A stretch of DNA of 64,000 nt from CBDCZI01 sp965224495 (GTDB taxonomy: Bacteria; Bacteroidota; Bacteroidia; Cytophagales; JAAEPT01): contig CBDCZI010000025.1 in assembly GCA_965224495.1 (NCBI GenBank), positions 310,001 through 374,000 on the forward strand, read 5' to 3'. The notes below the pieces were generated by a model. It did no database searches and had not been told where the DNA came from. It saw only the letters and a program-made list of their open reading frames with translations. This document shows, one piece after another, positions 1-8,592 of this stretch. The stretch's first letter is position 1. Each line of letters begins with the position of its first letter. The translations under genes and the position numbers were made by a program.

Positions 1-2
1 GA

Positions 3-674
3 GAGGTGGTTTTTGGTCCTACAAAGGCTGATTTCTTGACCTTTAAGCTGTTTTGTAAAATATCACCTTTATTCTGTATTGATGATATGCCCTTTGTTTT
101 GCGTAGTGCTAAGCCAATGCAACAGTTTACAACTCATATTTCATCATCTTTAATTATTGGCTTTATTTTTGCCTTTCCTTATGTGTTCTGGGAAATATGG
201 CGATTTGTGAAGCCTGCGTTATATACGAATGAAAAAAACGTAGCTTCGGGAACTGTTTTCTTTGTTAGCTTGTTGTTTGGACTGGGTGTGATGTTTGGGT
301 ATTATTTGGTAGCTCCATTATCATTAAATTTCTTGACGCATTACCAATTAACAGACAGAATACAAATTGATAATATATTTGATGTGCCTACGGTAATATC
401 ATTTATAACAATGATTTGTTTGGCGAATGGTTTGATGTTTCAATTGCCGATGGTTGTCTATTTTATGACAAAAGTAGGTATGGTGACACCAGAATTGTTG
501 AAATATTATAGAAAGCACGCACTAATTGCGATATTAGTTTTATCAGCGGTGTTAACTCCTCCTGATATTACAAGTCAAATATTGGTGTCTATGCCGATAT
601 TCTTACTTTATGAAATTAGTATTATGGTTTCTAGAAGAGTACATAATAATCAGTTAAAAGAACTTTACAATTAA
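3..674 (+). CDS. tatC: Sec-independent protein translocase TatC (5' end outside window)
   Basis: This is the membrane core of the twin-arginine translocase, which binds the twin-arginine signal of folded proteins and moves them across the inner membrane with TatA/B. The reading frame is open to the first base, so the N-terminus is missing; only about 220 residues are present against roughly 250-280 for the family. Several hydrophobic segments are visible, including IIGFIFAFPYVFWEIWRFV followed by KPAL, which is the family's conserved F-x-x-P-x-x-x-x-E-x-W-x-F region, and a late SAVLTPPD turn typical of TatC. The first GTG at 6 is not a convincing start. The stop lies 3 nt before rpiB, so the two are probably cotranscribed. 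Confidence 0.93.
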   Translation, partial: EVVFGPTKADFLTFKLFCKISPLFCIDDMPFVLRSAKPMQQFTTHISSSLIIGFIFAFPYVFWEIWRFVKPALYTNEKNVASGTVFFVSLLFGLGVMFGYYLVAPLSLNFLTHYQLTDRIQIDNIFDVPTVISFITMICLANGLMFQLPMVVYFMTKVGMVTPELLKYYRKHALIAILVLSAVLTPPDITSQILVSMPIFLLYEISIMVSRRVHNNQLKELYN

Positions 675-677
675 GTT

Positions 678-1109
678 ATGAAAATAGCAATAGGCGGAGA
701 TCACGCAGGATTTGAATACAAAGAAGAAATTATTTCAAAACTCAAAGCAGAAGGGGTTGAAGTAACAGATTGCGGGCCATTTAGTTTGGAATCGTGTGAT
801 TACCCTGATTTCGTCCATCCTGTAGCAGATGCTGTAGAGAATGATGACGTTGATTTAGGTATCATTATTTGTGGTAGTGGTAATGGTGTAGCTATGACGG
901 CTAACAAGCACCAAGGGATTCGTGCTGCCTTGGCTTGGGATGTTGAGATTGCTGAGTTAGCAAGAACTCACAACGATGCTAATATAGTTTCTATTCCTGC
1001 ACGCTATGTTTCTTTAGAAAAAGCAAAACAAATTGCTGATGTTTTCTTGAAAACGGACTTTGAAGGAGGGCGTCACCAAAGAAGAGTAGATAAAATCTCT
1101 TGTTCTTAA
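678..1109 (+). CDS. rpiB: Ribose-5-phosphate isomerase B
   Basis: RpiB interconverts ribose 5-phosphate and ribulose 5-phosphate in the non-oxidative pentose phosphate pathway in the cytoplasm. The 143-residue length matches the RpiB/LacAB family. The N-terminal IGGDHAGFEYK segment supplies the phosphate-binding His9, and ICGSGNG places the catalytic Cys at residue 65, as in characterised RpiB proteins. The R-x-A-L-A-W and HNDANI segments are also family features. The ATG at 678 follows the tatC stop closely. No RpiA is visible here, so whether this is the only isomerase of the cell cannot be judged. Confidence 0.95.
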   Translation: MKIAIGGDHAGFEYKEEIISKLKAEGVEVTDCGPFSLESCDYPDFVHPVADAVENDDVDLGIIICGSGNGVAMTANKHQGIRAALAWDVEIAELARTHNDANIVSIPARYVSLEKAKQIADVFLKTDFEGGRHQRRVDKISCS

Positions 1110-1181
1110 AATTGATTAAGTCAAGAAAATTTGGTATATTAGAATTTCAATTCGATTTAGGTATTTATTAATTATATAGTT

Positions 1182-1304
1182 ATGAAAAAGTTAATCTTAT
1201 TATTGGCTCTAGCAAGTGTTGGTTTATCATCTTGTTACCACGCACACGTTTGTCCTACTTATGCAGATAGTGTAGAACAGAATGTTTCGGTAGAGAACAA
1301 TTAA
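1182..1304 (+). CDS. Very small lipoprotein (40 aa)
   Basis: This short frame encodes MKKLILLLALASVGLSSC followed by about 22 residues. The leader is a textbook type II signal peptide: a Lys pair, a hydrophobic stretch and an LSSC lipobox with the acylated Cys at residue 18. The mature part is only 23 residues, containing YHAHVCPTYA and an acidic, Asn-rich end. It is followed within a few bases by a strong terminator, which supports real expression as the last gene behind rpiB. I do not recognise a function; small lipoproteins of this design are common and usually unnamed in Flavobacteriia. Confidence 0.72.
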   Translation: MKKLILLLALASVGLSSCYHAHVCPTYADSVEQNVSVENN

Positions 1305-1340
1305 AAAACAAAAAAAGGAGCTTATAAAGCTCCTTTTTTT
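1305..1340. terminator. Bidirectional rho-independent terminator
   Basis: A run of A, a perfect 7-bp stem GGAGCTT/AAGCTCC with loop ATA (1317-1333), then seven T. Because A-runs and T-runs flank both sides it works on either strand, ending the tatC-rpiB-lipoprotein transcript and possibly the trp operon from the other side. Confidence 0.9.
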
Positions 1341-1359
1341 ATGCCTATACTTTTTAACT

Positions 1360-1400
1360 AACCATAAGTAGCCTTTTTATTTCTATACTTATGGTTTTTT
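1360..1400 (+). terminator. Second terminator between rpiB unit and trpA
   Basis: An 11-bp perfect stem (1360-1370 with 1386-1396, AACCATAAGTA and its complement) is followed by eight T on the plus strand, ending directly at the trpA stop codon. In the minus direction it has no U-run, so it mainly blocks plus-strand read-through into trp. Confidence 0.7.
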
Positions 1401-2177
1401 TTAGCCTTTGATTTGTGCAATAAACTTTGCTATATCTTTTTCAATATTGTCACTCTTGTTGAGCATTTTTACAAATGCACTACCAATAATTGCTCCATTG
1501 GTGTATTTACAAGCGTTTAAAAAAGAAGGTTTGTCTTTTATATTAAAACCTATCAAAGTAGGATTATTTAGTTCTGTTTTTTTAATTCTTTCTAAGTAAG
1601 CTGTATTGTCATCAGCTGTTTTGGTGTCACTTCCAGTTGTCGAGTTACTTGAAACGATGTAAACAAACCCTTTAGCAGCTTCATCTAATTTGTGTATGCG
1701 TTCTTCTGATGTTTGTGGAGTAACTAAAAATACATTAGAGAGGTTGTTCTTTTCAAAAACGGTTTTATATTCTCTTGTATAAATATCAAAAGGCAAATCG
1801 GGTAATATTGTCCCGTCGATACCTATTTCCCCTGCTTTTTCACAAAAGTTTTCAATGCCATATTGCATTACAGGATTGATATATCCCATCAAAACGATAG
1901 GGATGTTGACGTGTTCACGGATATCTTTGAGCTGCTCAAAAAGTTTGTGAATAGTCATACCATTAGTTAATGCTTTTTCACTACTGTCTTGGATGATTGG
2001 TCCATCGGCAGTGGGGTCAGAATAAGGCATACCTATTTCGACCATATCGACACCCGCTTTTTCTAAAGCTTTTAAAACACGGACAGTATCTCCTAAATTA
2101 GGAAAACCTGCGGTGAAATAGATGTTAAGGATATTGTCCTTTTTCTTCTCAAATAATTCTGTAATTCTATTCTTCAT
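1401..2177 (-). CDS. trpA: Tryptophan synthase alpha subunit
   Basis: TrpA cleaves indole-3-glycerol phosphate to indole and glyceraldehyde 3-phosphate; indole is passed to TrpB. The 258-residue TIM barrel carries the expected VEIGMPYSDPTADGP segment with the catalytic Glu and Asp region, a PDLPF motif, and the phosphate-binding GFNIKDKPS and GAIIGSAFVK stretches. Note that many homologues have FSDPxADGP, so the Tyr here is a mild variant. It is the last gene of the trp operon, 9 nt behind trpB, and ends against a terminator pair. Confidence 0.97.
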   Translation of the reverse strand: MKNRITELFEKKKDNILNIYFTAGFPNLGDTVRVLKALEKAGVDMVEIGMPYSDPTADGPIIQDSSEKALTNGMTIHKLFEQLKDIREHVNIPIVLMGYINPVMQYGIENFCEKAGEIGIDGTILPDLPFDIYTREYKTVFEKNNLSNVFLVTPQTSEERIHKLDEAAKGFVYIVSSNSTTGSDTKTADDNTAYLERIKKTELNNPTLIGFNIKDKPSFLNACKYTNGAIIGSAFVKMLNKSDNIEKDIAKFIAQIKG

Positions 2178-2186
2178 TATCCTCTA

Positions 2187-3368
2187 TTAATAATCACCTC
2201 TATCAATGTAAGTTTGTAAATCTTTGTCTCCTCTACCTGAGAGGTTGATAACAACGATTTCATCAGGTTTAAATTCTCTTTGCTCCAATAAAGCAATGGC
2301 GTGAGCACTTTCTAAGGCAGGGATAATTCCTTCCATACGACTCAATAAAATGCCTGCTTTGTAAGCTTCGTCATCCGTTACCGAGTGAAATTGACCTCTA
2401 CCACTATCAAATAAATGAGCCAATAAAGGACCTATACCAGGGTAATCTAATCCAGCAGAAATAGAATGGGGCTCAATAATTTGTCCATCTTTTGTCTGCA
2501 TAACCAACGATTTACTTGCGTGTAAAACGCCAGGTCGTCCTAAATAGGTTGTCGCAGCAGATTTTCCTGAGTTGACACCCAAACCAGCCGCTTCGACAGC
2601 GATTAAATTTACCTCTTCTTCATCTAAGAAATGATAGAATGCACCTGAAGCATTTGAACCTCCACCAACACAAGCAATGACGTGGTCAGGATTTGTTTTT
2701 CCTGTTATAGCCTCTAATTGCCATTTGATTTCTTCTGAAATGATAGATTGAAAACGAGCAACCATATCTGGGTAGGGGTGAGGACCTACAACCGACCCAA
2801 TAATATAATACGTATCGACAGGATTGTTTATCCAATCTCTTAACGCTTCATTGGTTGCGTCTTTTAATGTTCGGCTACCACTTTTGGCAGGGCGAACTTC
2901 TGCTCCCAAAATACGCATACGTTCGACATTAGGCTTTTGTCGTTCCATATCGATTTCTCCCATATAAACGATACATTCCATTCCCATTAAGGCGCACATA
3001 GTCGCGGTTGCTACACCGTGTTGCCCTGCACCTGTTTCAGCAATGATACGTGTCTTATTTAGCCTTTTGGCTAATAAGATTTGCCCTAAGGTGTTATTGA
3101 CTTTATGTGCCCCTGTATGGTTTAAATCTTCTCTTTTCAGGAAAATTTTGGTATTGTATTTCTCAGACAATCGTTTAGCGTGAAATAACGGCGTTGGTCT
3201 GCCTACGTAATCACGCAACAAATCTTCGTACTCTTCTTTGAAAGAAGGGTCTTCCATTATTTTCAAATAGTTCTCACGAAGTTCTTCTACGTTTGGGTGT
3301 AGCATTTCGGGAACGTAAGCTCCTCCAAATTTTCCGTAAAAACCATTTTCGTCAACACTGTATTTCAT
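2187..3368 (-). CDS. trpB: Tryptophan synthase beta subunit
   Basis: TrpB is the PLP enzyme that condenses indole with serine to give tryptophan. At 393 residues it has the normal length. HTGAHKVNN places the PLP-binding lysine at residue 89, AETGAGQHGVA contains the catalytic Glu region, and CVGGGSNASG is the PLP-phosphate glycine loop. It follows trpF by 47 nt and precedes trpA by 9 nt. The N-terminal FGGAYVPEML is typical of the TrpB1 type that partners TrpA. Confidence 0.98.
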   Translation of the reverse strand: MKYSVDENGFYGKFGGAYVPEMLHPNVEELRENYLKIMEDPSFKEEYEDLLRDYVGRPTPLFHAKRLSEKYNTKIFLKREDLNHTGAHKVNNTLGQILLAKRLNKTRIIAETGAGQHGVATATMCALMGMECIVYMGEIDMERQKPNVERMRILGAEVRPAKSGSRTLKDATNEALRDWINNPVDTYYIIGSVVGPHPYPDMVARFQSIISEEIKWQLEAITGKTNPDHVIACVGGGSNASGAFYHFLDEEEVNLIAVEAAGLGVNSGKSAATTYLGRPGVLHASKSLVMQTKDGQIIEPHSISAGLDYPGIGPLLAHLFDSGRGQFHSVTDDEAYKAGILLSRMEGIIPALESAHAIALLEQREFKPDEIVVINLSGRGDKDLQTYIDRGDY

Positions 3369-3415
3369 AATTGTATCATTTATATACCAAGTAAACTTAG
3401 TACAGTATTCTCTTG

Positions 3416-4045
3416 TTATCTCAATGCTTTAAATACCGACTTTTTCAATAATTCGATATCTTTTAAAGCAGGTTGTATTTCAAATTTACTATTGACGTCT
3501 ACTGCGTGAATATTCAAATGCGTTAGTTTTTTAACCTCAGCAGTATTTGTTTCGTCTAATCCACCACTAAGAAAAAAAGGGATTTCGTTGTCGTAGTTAG
3601 CCAAAACAGACCAATCGAAAGTAAAGCCATTTCCTCCCGCCTCTTTCCCTTTGGTGTCAAATAAGAAATAATCACAAACGGTTTTGTAAGGTAAAGTTAC
3701 ACCAAAATTAAAGGTTTCATCTACAGAAAAGGCTTTGATTACTTTTATTCCGAGTTGTTGAATTTTAGCACACAATTCGGGTGTTTCTTTGCCGTGTAGT
3801 TGCACTAAATCTAAGGTGTATTTTTTTATTTGTTCTTTAATTTCTTCAAATGTAGCATTTACAAACACACCTACCTTCTTTACCGAAGGTGGAAGGTTAT
3901 CTAAATCAGCTTGGTCTAATTTACCGATAACATTTCGTTTTGATTTGCTATAGAAAATAAACCCCATATAATCGGGACGTAATTCGGCTAATTCACTAAT
4001 GTTTTGTGAATGACACATTCCGCATACTTTTATTTTTATCGCCAT
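3416..4045 (-). CDS. trpF: Phosphoribosylanthranilate isomerase
   Basis: TrpF converts N-(5-phosphoribosyl)anthranilate into the ribulose form, the third step of tryptophan synthesis. The 209-residue barrel opens with IKVCGMC, which holds the catalytic Cys, has VQLHG in the middle, FLFDTKG with the catalytic Asp and a C-terminal FLSGGLDETN phosphate loop. Its start codon lies only 9 nt after the stop of the antitoxin gene higA, so it is downstream of both the trp promoter and any promoter of the toxin-antitoxin pair. Confidence 0.96.
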   Translation of the reverse strand: MAIKIKVCGMCHSQNISELAELRPDYMGFIFYSKSKRNVIGKLDQADLDNLPPSVKKVGVFVNATFEEIKEQIKKYTLDLVQLHGKETPELCAKIQQLGIKVIKAFSVDETFNFGVTLPYKTVCDYFLFDTKGKEAGGNGFTFDWSVLANYDNEIPFFLSGGLDETNTAEVKKLTHLNIHAVDVNSKFEIQPALKDIELLKKSVFKALR

Positions 4046-4054
4046 TTTAGAAGA

Positions 4055-4354
4055 TTAAGCAACGTTTCTATTTATTGTTTGAATATTATTTAGTTCGGTC
4101 TCCTTTATTCTTTTTTCTTCTTCGAGGTCATAATCGTCTTGAATACCTAACCAAAATTTAGCTGAGTTTCCGAAATATTTAGCGAAACGTAGTGCTGTGT
4201 CAGCAGTGATTCTTCTACGTTTTTTTATTATTTCACTTATTCTTGTTTGAGGAATAAATGTATCTTTCGAAAGTCGGTAAGCCGAGATTTCAAGAGGGTT
4301 AAGAAACTCTTCAAGTAAGATTTCTCCTGGGTGAATATTGTTTAAGTTACTCAT
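4055..4354 (-). CDS. higA: HigA-type antitoxin (XRE helix-turn-helix)
   Basis: The 99-residue product has the HigA/VapI pattern: HPGEILLEEFLNPLEIS, then a helix-turn-helix with ISAYRLSKDT and QTRISEIIKKRRRITADTA, then ALRFAKYFGNSAKFWLGIQDDYDLEE. Proteins of this family neutralise a RelE-like mRNA interferase and repress their own promoter through the helix-turn-helix. I chose the ATG at 4354 because the family starts just before the HPGE motif; a longer frame would overlap higB. It lies 11 nt behind higB and 9 nt before trpF, all on the same strand. Toxin first, antitoxin second is the usual hig order. Confidence 0.92.
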   Translation of the reverse strand: MSNLNNIHPGEILLEEFLNPLEISAYRLSKDTFIPQTRISEIIKKRRRITADTALRFAKYFGNSAKFWLGIQDDYDLEEEKRIKETELNNIQTINRNVA

Positions 4355-4365
4355 AATGAAAGAGT

Positions 4366-4647
4366 TTAATGATAGTCTATTATTTCTGTATGGAAAGTGT
4401 TTCCGTTGTTCCAAACGAAAATTATTCTCCATTGTTTATTGATACGAATACTATGAAAATCCTTGAGTTTCCCACCTAATTTTTCAAGTCGGTTAGCAGG
4501 TGGAATCCTTAAATCTTGAATGTCTTGTGAATTATTTAACATTCTTAATTTCCTTCTCGCAATAGCTTGAATATTTAAAGGTAGTTTTTTAGATAGTTTA
4601 CCATTCCAAATTTTCTCTGTTTCTTTATTACCAAAAGACTTTATCAT
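4366..4647 (-). CDS. higB: HigB-type toxin (RelE superfamily mRNA interferase)
   Basis: The 93-residue protein begins MIKSFGNKETEKIW and continues through RRKLRMLNNSQDIQDLRIPPANRLEKLGG, KDFHSIRINKQWRIIF and a final IIDYH. These are the signatures of the HigB / plasmid killer family of ribosome-dependent mRNA endoribonucleases, including the R-I-x-x-Q-W-R-I segment and the C-terminal D-Y-H. It stands between trpC (stop 51 nt upstream) and higA. The length and all key motifs are intact, so it looks functional rather than decayed. Activity is inferred from family. Confidence 0.93.
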   Translation of the reverse strand: MIKSFGNKETEKIWNGKLSKKLPLNIQAIARRKLRMLNNSQDIQDLRIPPANRLEKLGGKLKDFHSIRINKQWRIIFVWNNGNTFHTEIIDYH

Positions 4648-4656
4648 ACTGACGCG

Positions 4657-4685
4657 TAAAGATACTAACGTAAAAGGTGTTAGTA
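4657..4685 (-). promoter_or_regulatory. Putative higBA promoter and HigA operator palindrome
   Basis: Between trpC and higB there is a 7-bp inverted repeat TACTAAC / GTTAGTA with a 9-nt spacer (4663-4685). It overlaps a -7-like element TATCTTTA on the minus strand (4657-4664), which ends 9 nt before the higB ATG. Such a palindrome at the promoter is what an autorepressing HigA would bind. No matching -33 TTTG is seen, so the promoter is likely weak. Confidence 0.55.
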
Positions 4686-4698
4686 ATGTTTTTTTTCT

Positions 4699-5484
4699 TT
4701 ATTTTATCTCAGCCACCAACTTCTCTAAAGTTTCCCAAGGTTTCTCTGTTTTCATAAATGTTTCTCCGATTAAAAAACCGTCGTAACCTGCTTTTCTTAG
4801 GGTCAAGATAGTCTCAGCGTCTTTTAAGCCACTTTCAGATACTTTTTTAAATTCGTTAGGAATAAAATCGACTAAATCTAAAGAGGTTTGGATAGAGGTT
4901 TCAAAAGTTTTTAAATTTCTGTTATTAACTCCGATAACATTCAAATAAGGATTGATACTTCTGTCTAATTCTTCTTTGTCGTGTACCTCCATTAATATTT
5001 CTAAACCTAAATTTTGAGCAAACTTAGCTAAATATTCTAATTTGGTAGGGTTTAAGCACGAAGCAATCAATAGCACCACGTCAGCACCAATAGCTTTTGC
5101 TTCCAATAATTGGTATTCGTCAATGATGAAATCTTTTCTTAAAATCGGAATTTCTACTTCCTTACGAACAGCTGTCAGGTATTCCATCTTACCACCAAAA
5201 AACTCGCCATCAGTCAAAACAGAAATAGCCGAAGCACCTGCTTTTTCATAACCGATACCAACTTGTTCAACTGATACGTTGTCATTGATAGTCCCTTTTG
5301 AAGGAGATTGTTTTTTGATTTCTGCAATAATACCAGACTTCTCAGGAGCGACAAGAAACTCACTCATCGAATAAGTCGAACGATTAAATAAGGGACTATT
5401 TTCTAATTCCTGAACACTTACTTGTTGTTTTCTTTGCTCAACTTCTTTACGAGTATTAGCAACTATTTTATCTAAAATATTCAT
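4699..5484 (-). CDS. trpC: Indole-3-glycerol phosphate synthase
   Basis: TrpC closes the indole ring, forming indole-3-glycerol phosphate from the deoxyribulose phosphate intermediate. The 261-residue barrel shows IIAEIKKQSPSKG with the catalytic Lys and Glu, LRKDFIIDEYQ with the second catalytic Lys, IGVNNRNLKTF and SESGL. It is a stand-alone TrpC, not fused to TrpF. Its ATG overlaps the trpD stop by one base (TGATG), indicating translational coupling. The toxin-antitoxin pair begins immediately downstream. Confidence 0.97.
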   Translation of the reverse strand: MNILDKIVANTRKEVEQRKQQVSVQELENSPLFNRSTYSMSEFLVAPEKSGIIAEIKKQSPSKGTINDNVSVEQVGIGYEKAGASAISVLTDGEFFGGKMEYLTAVRKEVEIPILRKDFIIDEYQLLEAKAIGADVVLLIASCLNPTKLEYLAKFAQNLGLEILMEVHDKEELDRSINPYLNVIGVNNRNLKTFETSIQTSLDLVDFIPNEFKKVSESGLKDAETILTLRKAGYDGFLIGETFMKTEKPWETLEKLVAEIK

Positions 5485-6476
5485 CAGTTCAATTCTTGTA
5501 ATGTTTTTAAAACCTTTAATCCAGCACCAGAAACGAGCGATTGTTTAGCTTCTTCTATTGCGTCAGCTAAGCTCAATTGAGGGTTTACTGTTTGGATAGC
5601 CAAACCAGCATTTGCCAATACTGCGTTGTTTTGTGCTGTTGTACCTTTATTAGAGAGAATGTCAACAAATATTTTTGCAGACTGTTCGATAGTTCCACCT
5701 CCGTGTAACTCTTTTTGCTGGCATAGTGCAAAGCCAAAATCAGCAGGTTCAAATAAATTTTCGCCTTCGTTACTCATTATTTTAACAGGAGCGGTTAATG
5801 AAATTTCGTCGTAACCATCTATCGAATGAACGATTTTGTAGTTGTTTGTTGTGTTTTGGTGTAGATACCCATACAAACGAGCCAATTCTAAATTGAAAAC
5901 ACCCAATAATTGATTTTTGGGGAAAGAAGGATTGACTATCGGTCCTAAAATATTGAAAAACGTACGTACTTGCATCCCTTTACGAATAGGAGCTACATTT
6001 GCCATTGCAGGATGAAACAAGGGAGCGTGTAACATACAAAACCCTGCTTTGTCTAGCATTATTTGCAATTTACTTTCATTATTAGTGAAAGGGACTTTCA
6101 AATATTCCAATACATTAGAAGAACCACAACTCGACGAAACACCATAGTTTCCGTGTTTTGCGACCTTTATTCCTGCTCCAGCAGTGATAAAAGAGGCTAA
6201 AGTAGAAATGTTAAATGTGTCTTTTCCGTCACCACCCGTACCAACAATATCAACAGTATTAAAATTAGAAAAATCAATTTTGATACATAGTTCGAGCATT
6301 GCATCTCTAAACCCTTCTAATTCAGGAACCGTAATACTTCGCATACAAAAAACCGTCAAAAAAGAAGCAATTTGATGCACTTCGTGTTTGCCGTTTCCTA
6401 TTTCGAGTAAAATGTTTTTCGCCTCATCATAACGCAATGTTTGGTGTTCGAAAAGTTTATTTAGTATGTTTTTCAT
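5484..6476 (-). CDS. trpD: Anthranilate phosphoribosyltransferase
   Basis: TrpD transfers phosphoribosyl from PRPP to anthranilate. The 330-residue protein has the PRPP-binding VDIVGTGGDGKDTFNIST segment, KHGNYGVSSSCGS and a typical MVRxFFNILGP-like stretch, here VRTFFNILGPIVNP. It is a stand-alone TrpD, not fused to the glutamine amidotransferase TrpG. It begins 56 nt after trpG and overlaps trpC by one base. Confidence 0.97.
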   Translation of the reverse strand: MKNILNKLFEHQTLRYDEAKNILLEIGNGKHEVHQIASFLTVFCMRSITVPELEGFRDAMLELCIKIDFSNFNTVDIVGTGGDGKDTFNISTLASFITAGAGIKVAKHGNYGVSSSCGSSNVLEYLKVPFTNNESKLQIMLDKAGFCMLHAPLFHPAMANVAPIRKGMQVRTFFNILGPIVNPSFPKNQLLGVFNLELARLYGYLHQNTTNNYKIVHSIDGYDEISLTAPVKIMSNEGENLFEPADFGFALCQQKELHGGGTIEQSAKIFVDILSNKGTTAQNNAVLANAGLAIQTVNPQLSLADAIEEAKQSLVSGAGLKVLKTLQELN

Positions 6477-6532
6477 ATAAAATCTAAATGACTATTTACT
6501 ATTCATAACAGTAGCTTATTAAATATAAACAA

Positions 6533-7123
6533 CTACCCCTCCAACCAGTTTTTTAACATTGTTTTTCCTATCATTTTTCCATCCACTTGTGTCAATACAC
6601 TTTCGGGATGAAATTGCACACCACGCACGTCATATTTTTTATGGCGAATAGCCATAATTCGGTCATCATCGCTCATAGCAGTTACTTCGATAGGTAAATC
6701 TGCCGAAATACTTCCTTTGTCGATAACCCAAGAGTGGTACCTTCCAGTAGTTATTTCTGACGGTAAATAGTTAAATAATCTATCCTCAACAATCGGTTTG
6801 GTAATCATTCCGAAACCGTGAAGCACCACTTCCATATTCGATAAAGTAGCTCCGAAAGACTCACCAATCGCTTGGTGTCCTAAACAGACCCCAAAAATAG
6901 ATTTTGAAGAGGCATATTTTTTAATCAAATCCATCATAATTCCCGCTTCCGAAGGAATGCCAGGACCAGGAGAAAGTAATATTTTATCGTATTTATCGAC
7001 CTCCTCTAACGTGATTTTATCATTTCTGATTACGTCCATTTGCTCGCCATAACCCAGCTCACGGATAATGTGAACCAAATTGTAAACAAAGCTGTCGTAA
7101 TTATCTAATACTAATATTTTCAT
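6533..7123 (-). CDS. trpG: Anthranilate synthase component II (glutamine amidotransferase)
   Basis: TrpG hydrolyses glutamine and channels ammonia to TrpE. The 196 residues form a class I amidotransferase: LLSPGPGIPSEAG, the nucleophile elbow FGVCLGHQAIGE with Cys80, and the catalytic His-Glu pair in QFHPESV. The start is 10 nt behind trpE. In many bacteria the same subunit can serve folate synthesis; no pabB is visible nearby, and its place in the trp operon argues for a tryptophan role. Confidence 0.96.
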   Translation of the reverse strand: MKILVLDNYDSFVYNLVHIIRELGYGEQMDVIRNDKITLEEVDKYDKILLSPGPGIPSEAGIMMDLIKKYASSKSIFGVCLGHQAIGESFGATLSNMEVVLHGFGMITKPIVEDRLFNYLPSEITTGRYHSWVIDKGSISADLPIEVTAMSDDDRIMAIRHKKYDVRGVQFHPESVLTQVDGKMIGKTMLKNWLEG

Positions 7124-7133
7124 GACTCAAATT

Positions 7134-8537
7134 TTATATTTCGTTCGCCATTTCAATCGCTTTTTTCAAAGCCATCAATTTGTTGTGTACCTCCTGTACC
7201 TCATTTTCGACCACCGATTTGGCAACCACACCCGCACCCGCTTGGTAGTTGAGGTATTTGCCTTTACTCAAAATCGTACGTATCATAATAGCGTGATTAA
7301 GCTCGCCATCAAACCCCAAATAACCAATCGCACCGCCGTAAAAACCTCTTGAAGAGTTTTCATAACCATCGATTAAAGTCATTGCATTGTGTTTTGGAGC
7401 ACCAGAAAGCGTTCCCGCAGGAAAAGTATCTGCAAACAATTGAATAGGCGAAACGTTTTTATCCATTTCTCCCGAAACCTTAGAAACCAGATGAATAACG
7501 TGAGAAAAATATTGAATATCCTTAAACGTTTCCACTTTTACATTCGAACCGTGACGGCTCAAATCATTTCTTGCCAAATCAACCAGCATCACGTGTTCGG
7601 AAGTTTCCTTGGGGTCATCTGACAATTTTTTAGCCATAATACTGTCCTCCGTATCGTTTCCTGTCCGTTTAAACGTCCCTGCAATTGGGTGAATAGTCGC
7701 TTTATTGTTTTTTATAACAATCTGTGCCTCAGGAGAAGAACCGAATATTTTAAACTTTCCAAAATCAAAGAAAAACAAATAAGGCGAAGGATTTATTGAA
7801 CGTAACGTACGGTAAACATTAAACTCGTCGCCCTCAAAAGATTGACGGAAACGACGAGAAAGCACAATCTGAAAAACGTCGCCTCGTTGGCAATGGTCTT
7901 TTCCTTTTTGCACAATTTTCGCATACTCCTCATTGGTGTAATTTGACGTTTCGTCGTCATTACATTTGAAATTATAAGTAGCAAAATCTTTCTTATTGAT
8001 ATAGGTCTCTATATTATCCAATTCACTTTCTTGCCCATCTAAGCGGTGTTCAAAAATGTACAATTCGCTATTAAAATGATTGAAAACAATAATAAAACGA
8101 TACACCTGATAAATCATTTCAGGAATTTGTCGGTCGCTATTTTTAAAATCTGTAATCGTAACGTCCTCAAAATAACGCACCGAATTGTACGAAGAATACC
8201 CAAAAATGCCTTCAGTAATAAAGTTAAATTCGTAAGGCTTTGTCTCAAAACTTTTAGAAAATTTCGTCAATTCGCTAATCACATCTGAGGGTTTCTTCAC
8301 CTTTATGTTCAGTTCCTCGTTAGGAAATTGCACTTTGATATCGTCGTTTTGCACCTCAAATTTGGCGATAGGGTCACAGCAGATATACGAAAAACTATGT
8401 TCGTCGCCGTGGTAATCCGAGCTTTCTAACAAAATACTATTCGGGAATTTATCTCTTATTTTGAGGTAAATCCCGACAGGCGTATAAGTATCGCCCAAAA
8501 GTTTTTTGTATGTCGAGGTTAATTTTATTTTATTCAT
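7134..8537 (-). CDS. trpE: Anthranilate synthase component I
   Basis: TrpE makes anthranilate from chorismate using ammonia from TrpG. The 467-residue protein has an N-terminal LLESSDYHG segment, which corresponds to the LLES element that binds feedback-inhibiting tryptophan. Its chorismate-utilising domain carries FQIVLSRRF, IHPIAGTFKR, VMLVDLARNDL, SHVIHLVS and TFPAGTLSGAPK. It is the first structural gene of the operon. The 5' untranslated region is about 190 nt long and carries a leader peptide and an attenuator, described separately. Confidence 0.97.
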   Translation of the reverse strand: MNKIKLTSTYKKLLGDTYTPVGIYLKIRDKFPNSILLESSDYHGDEHSFSYICCDPIAKFEVQNDDIKVQFPNEELNIKVKKPSDVISELTKFSKSFETKPYEFNFITEGIFGYSSYNSVRYFEDVTITDFKNSDRQIPEMIYQVYRFIIVFNHFNSELYIFEHRLDGQESELDNIETYINKKDFATYNFKCNDDETSNYTNEEYAKIVQKGKDHCQRGDVFQIVLSRRFRQSFEGDEFNVYRTLRSINPSPYLFFFDFGKFKIFGSSPEAQIVIKNNKATIHPIAGTFKRTGNDTEDSIMAKKLSDDPKETSEHVMLVDLARNDLSRHGSNVKVETFKDIQYFSHVIHLVSKVSGEMDKNVSPIQLFADTFPAGTLSGAPKHNAMTLIDGYENSSRGFYGGAIGYLGFDGELNHAIMIRTILSKGKYLNYQAGAGVVAKSVVENEVQEVHNKLMALKKAIEMANEI

Positions 8538-8592
8538 TTTATTTTTTTGAAGCTATAGAAATAGCGTTTTTATCTTAATTGTAGTTTGGCTA

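Noticed and set aside
7122..7352. Plus-strand frame opposite trpE (and similar frames opposite trpC, trpD, murA, rpoC).
   Set aside because: They lie wholly antisense to long, well-conserved genes and have no recognisable protein features.
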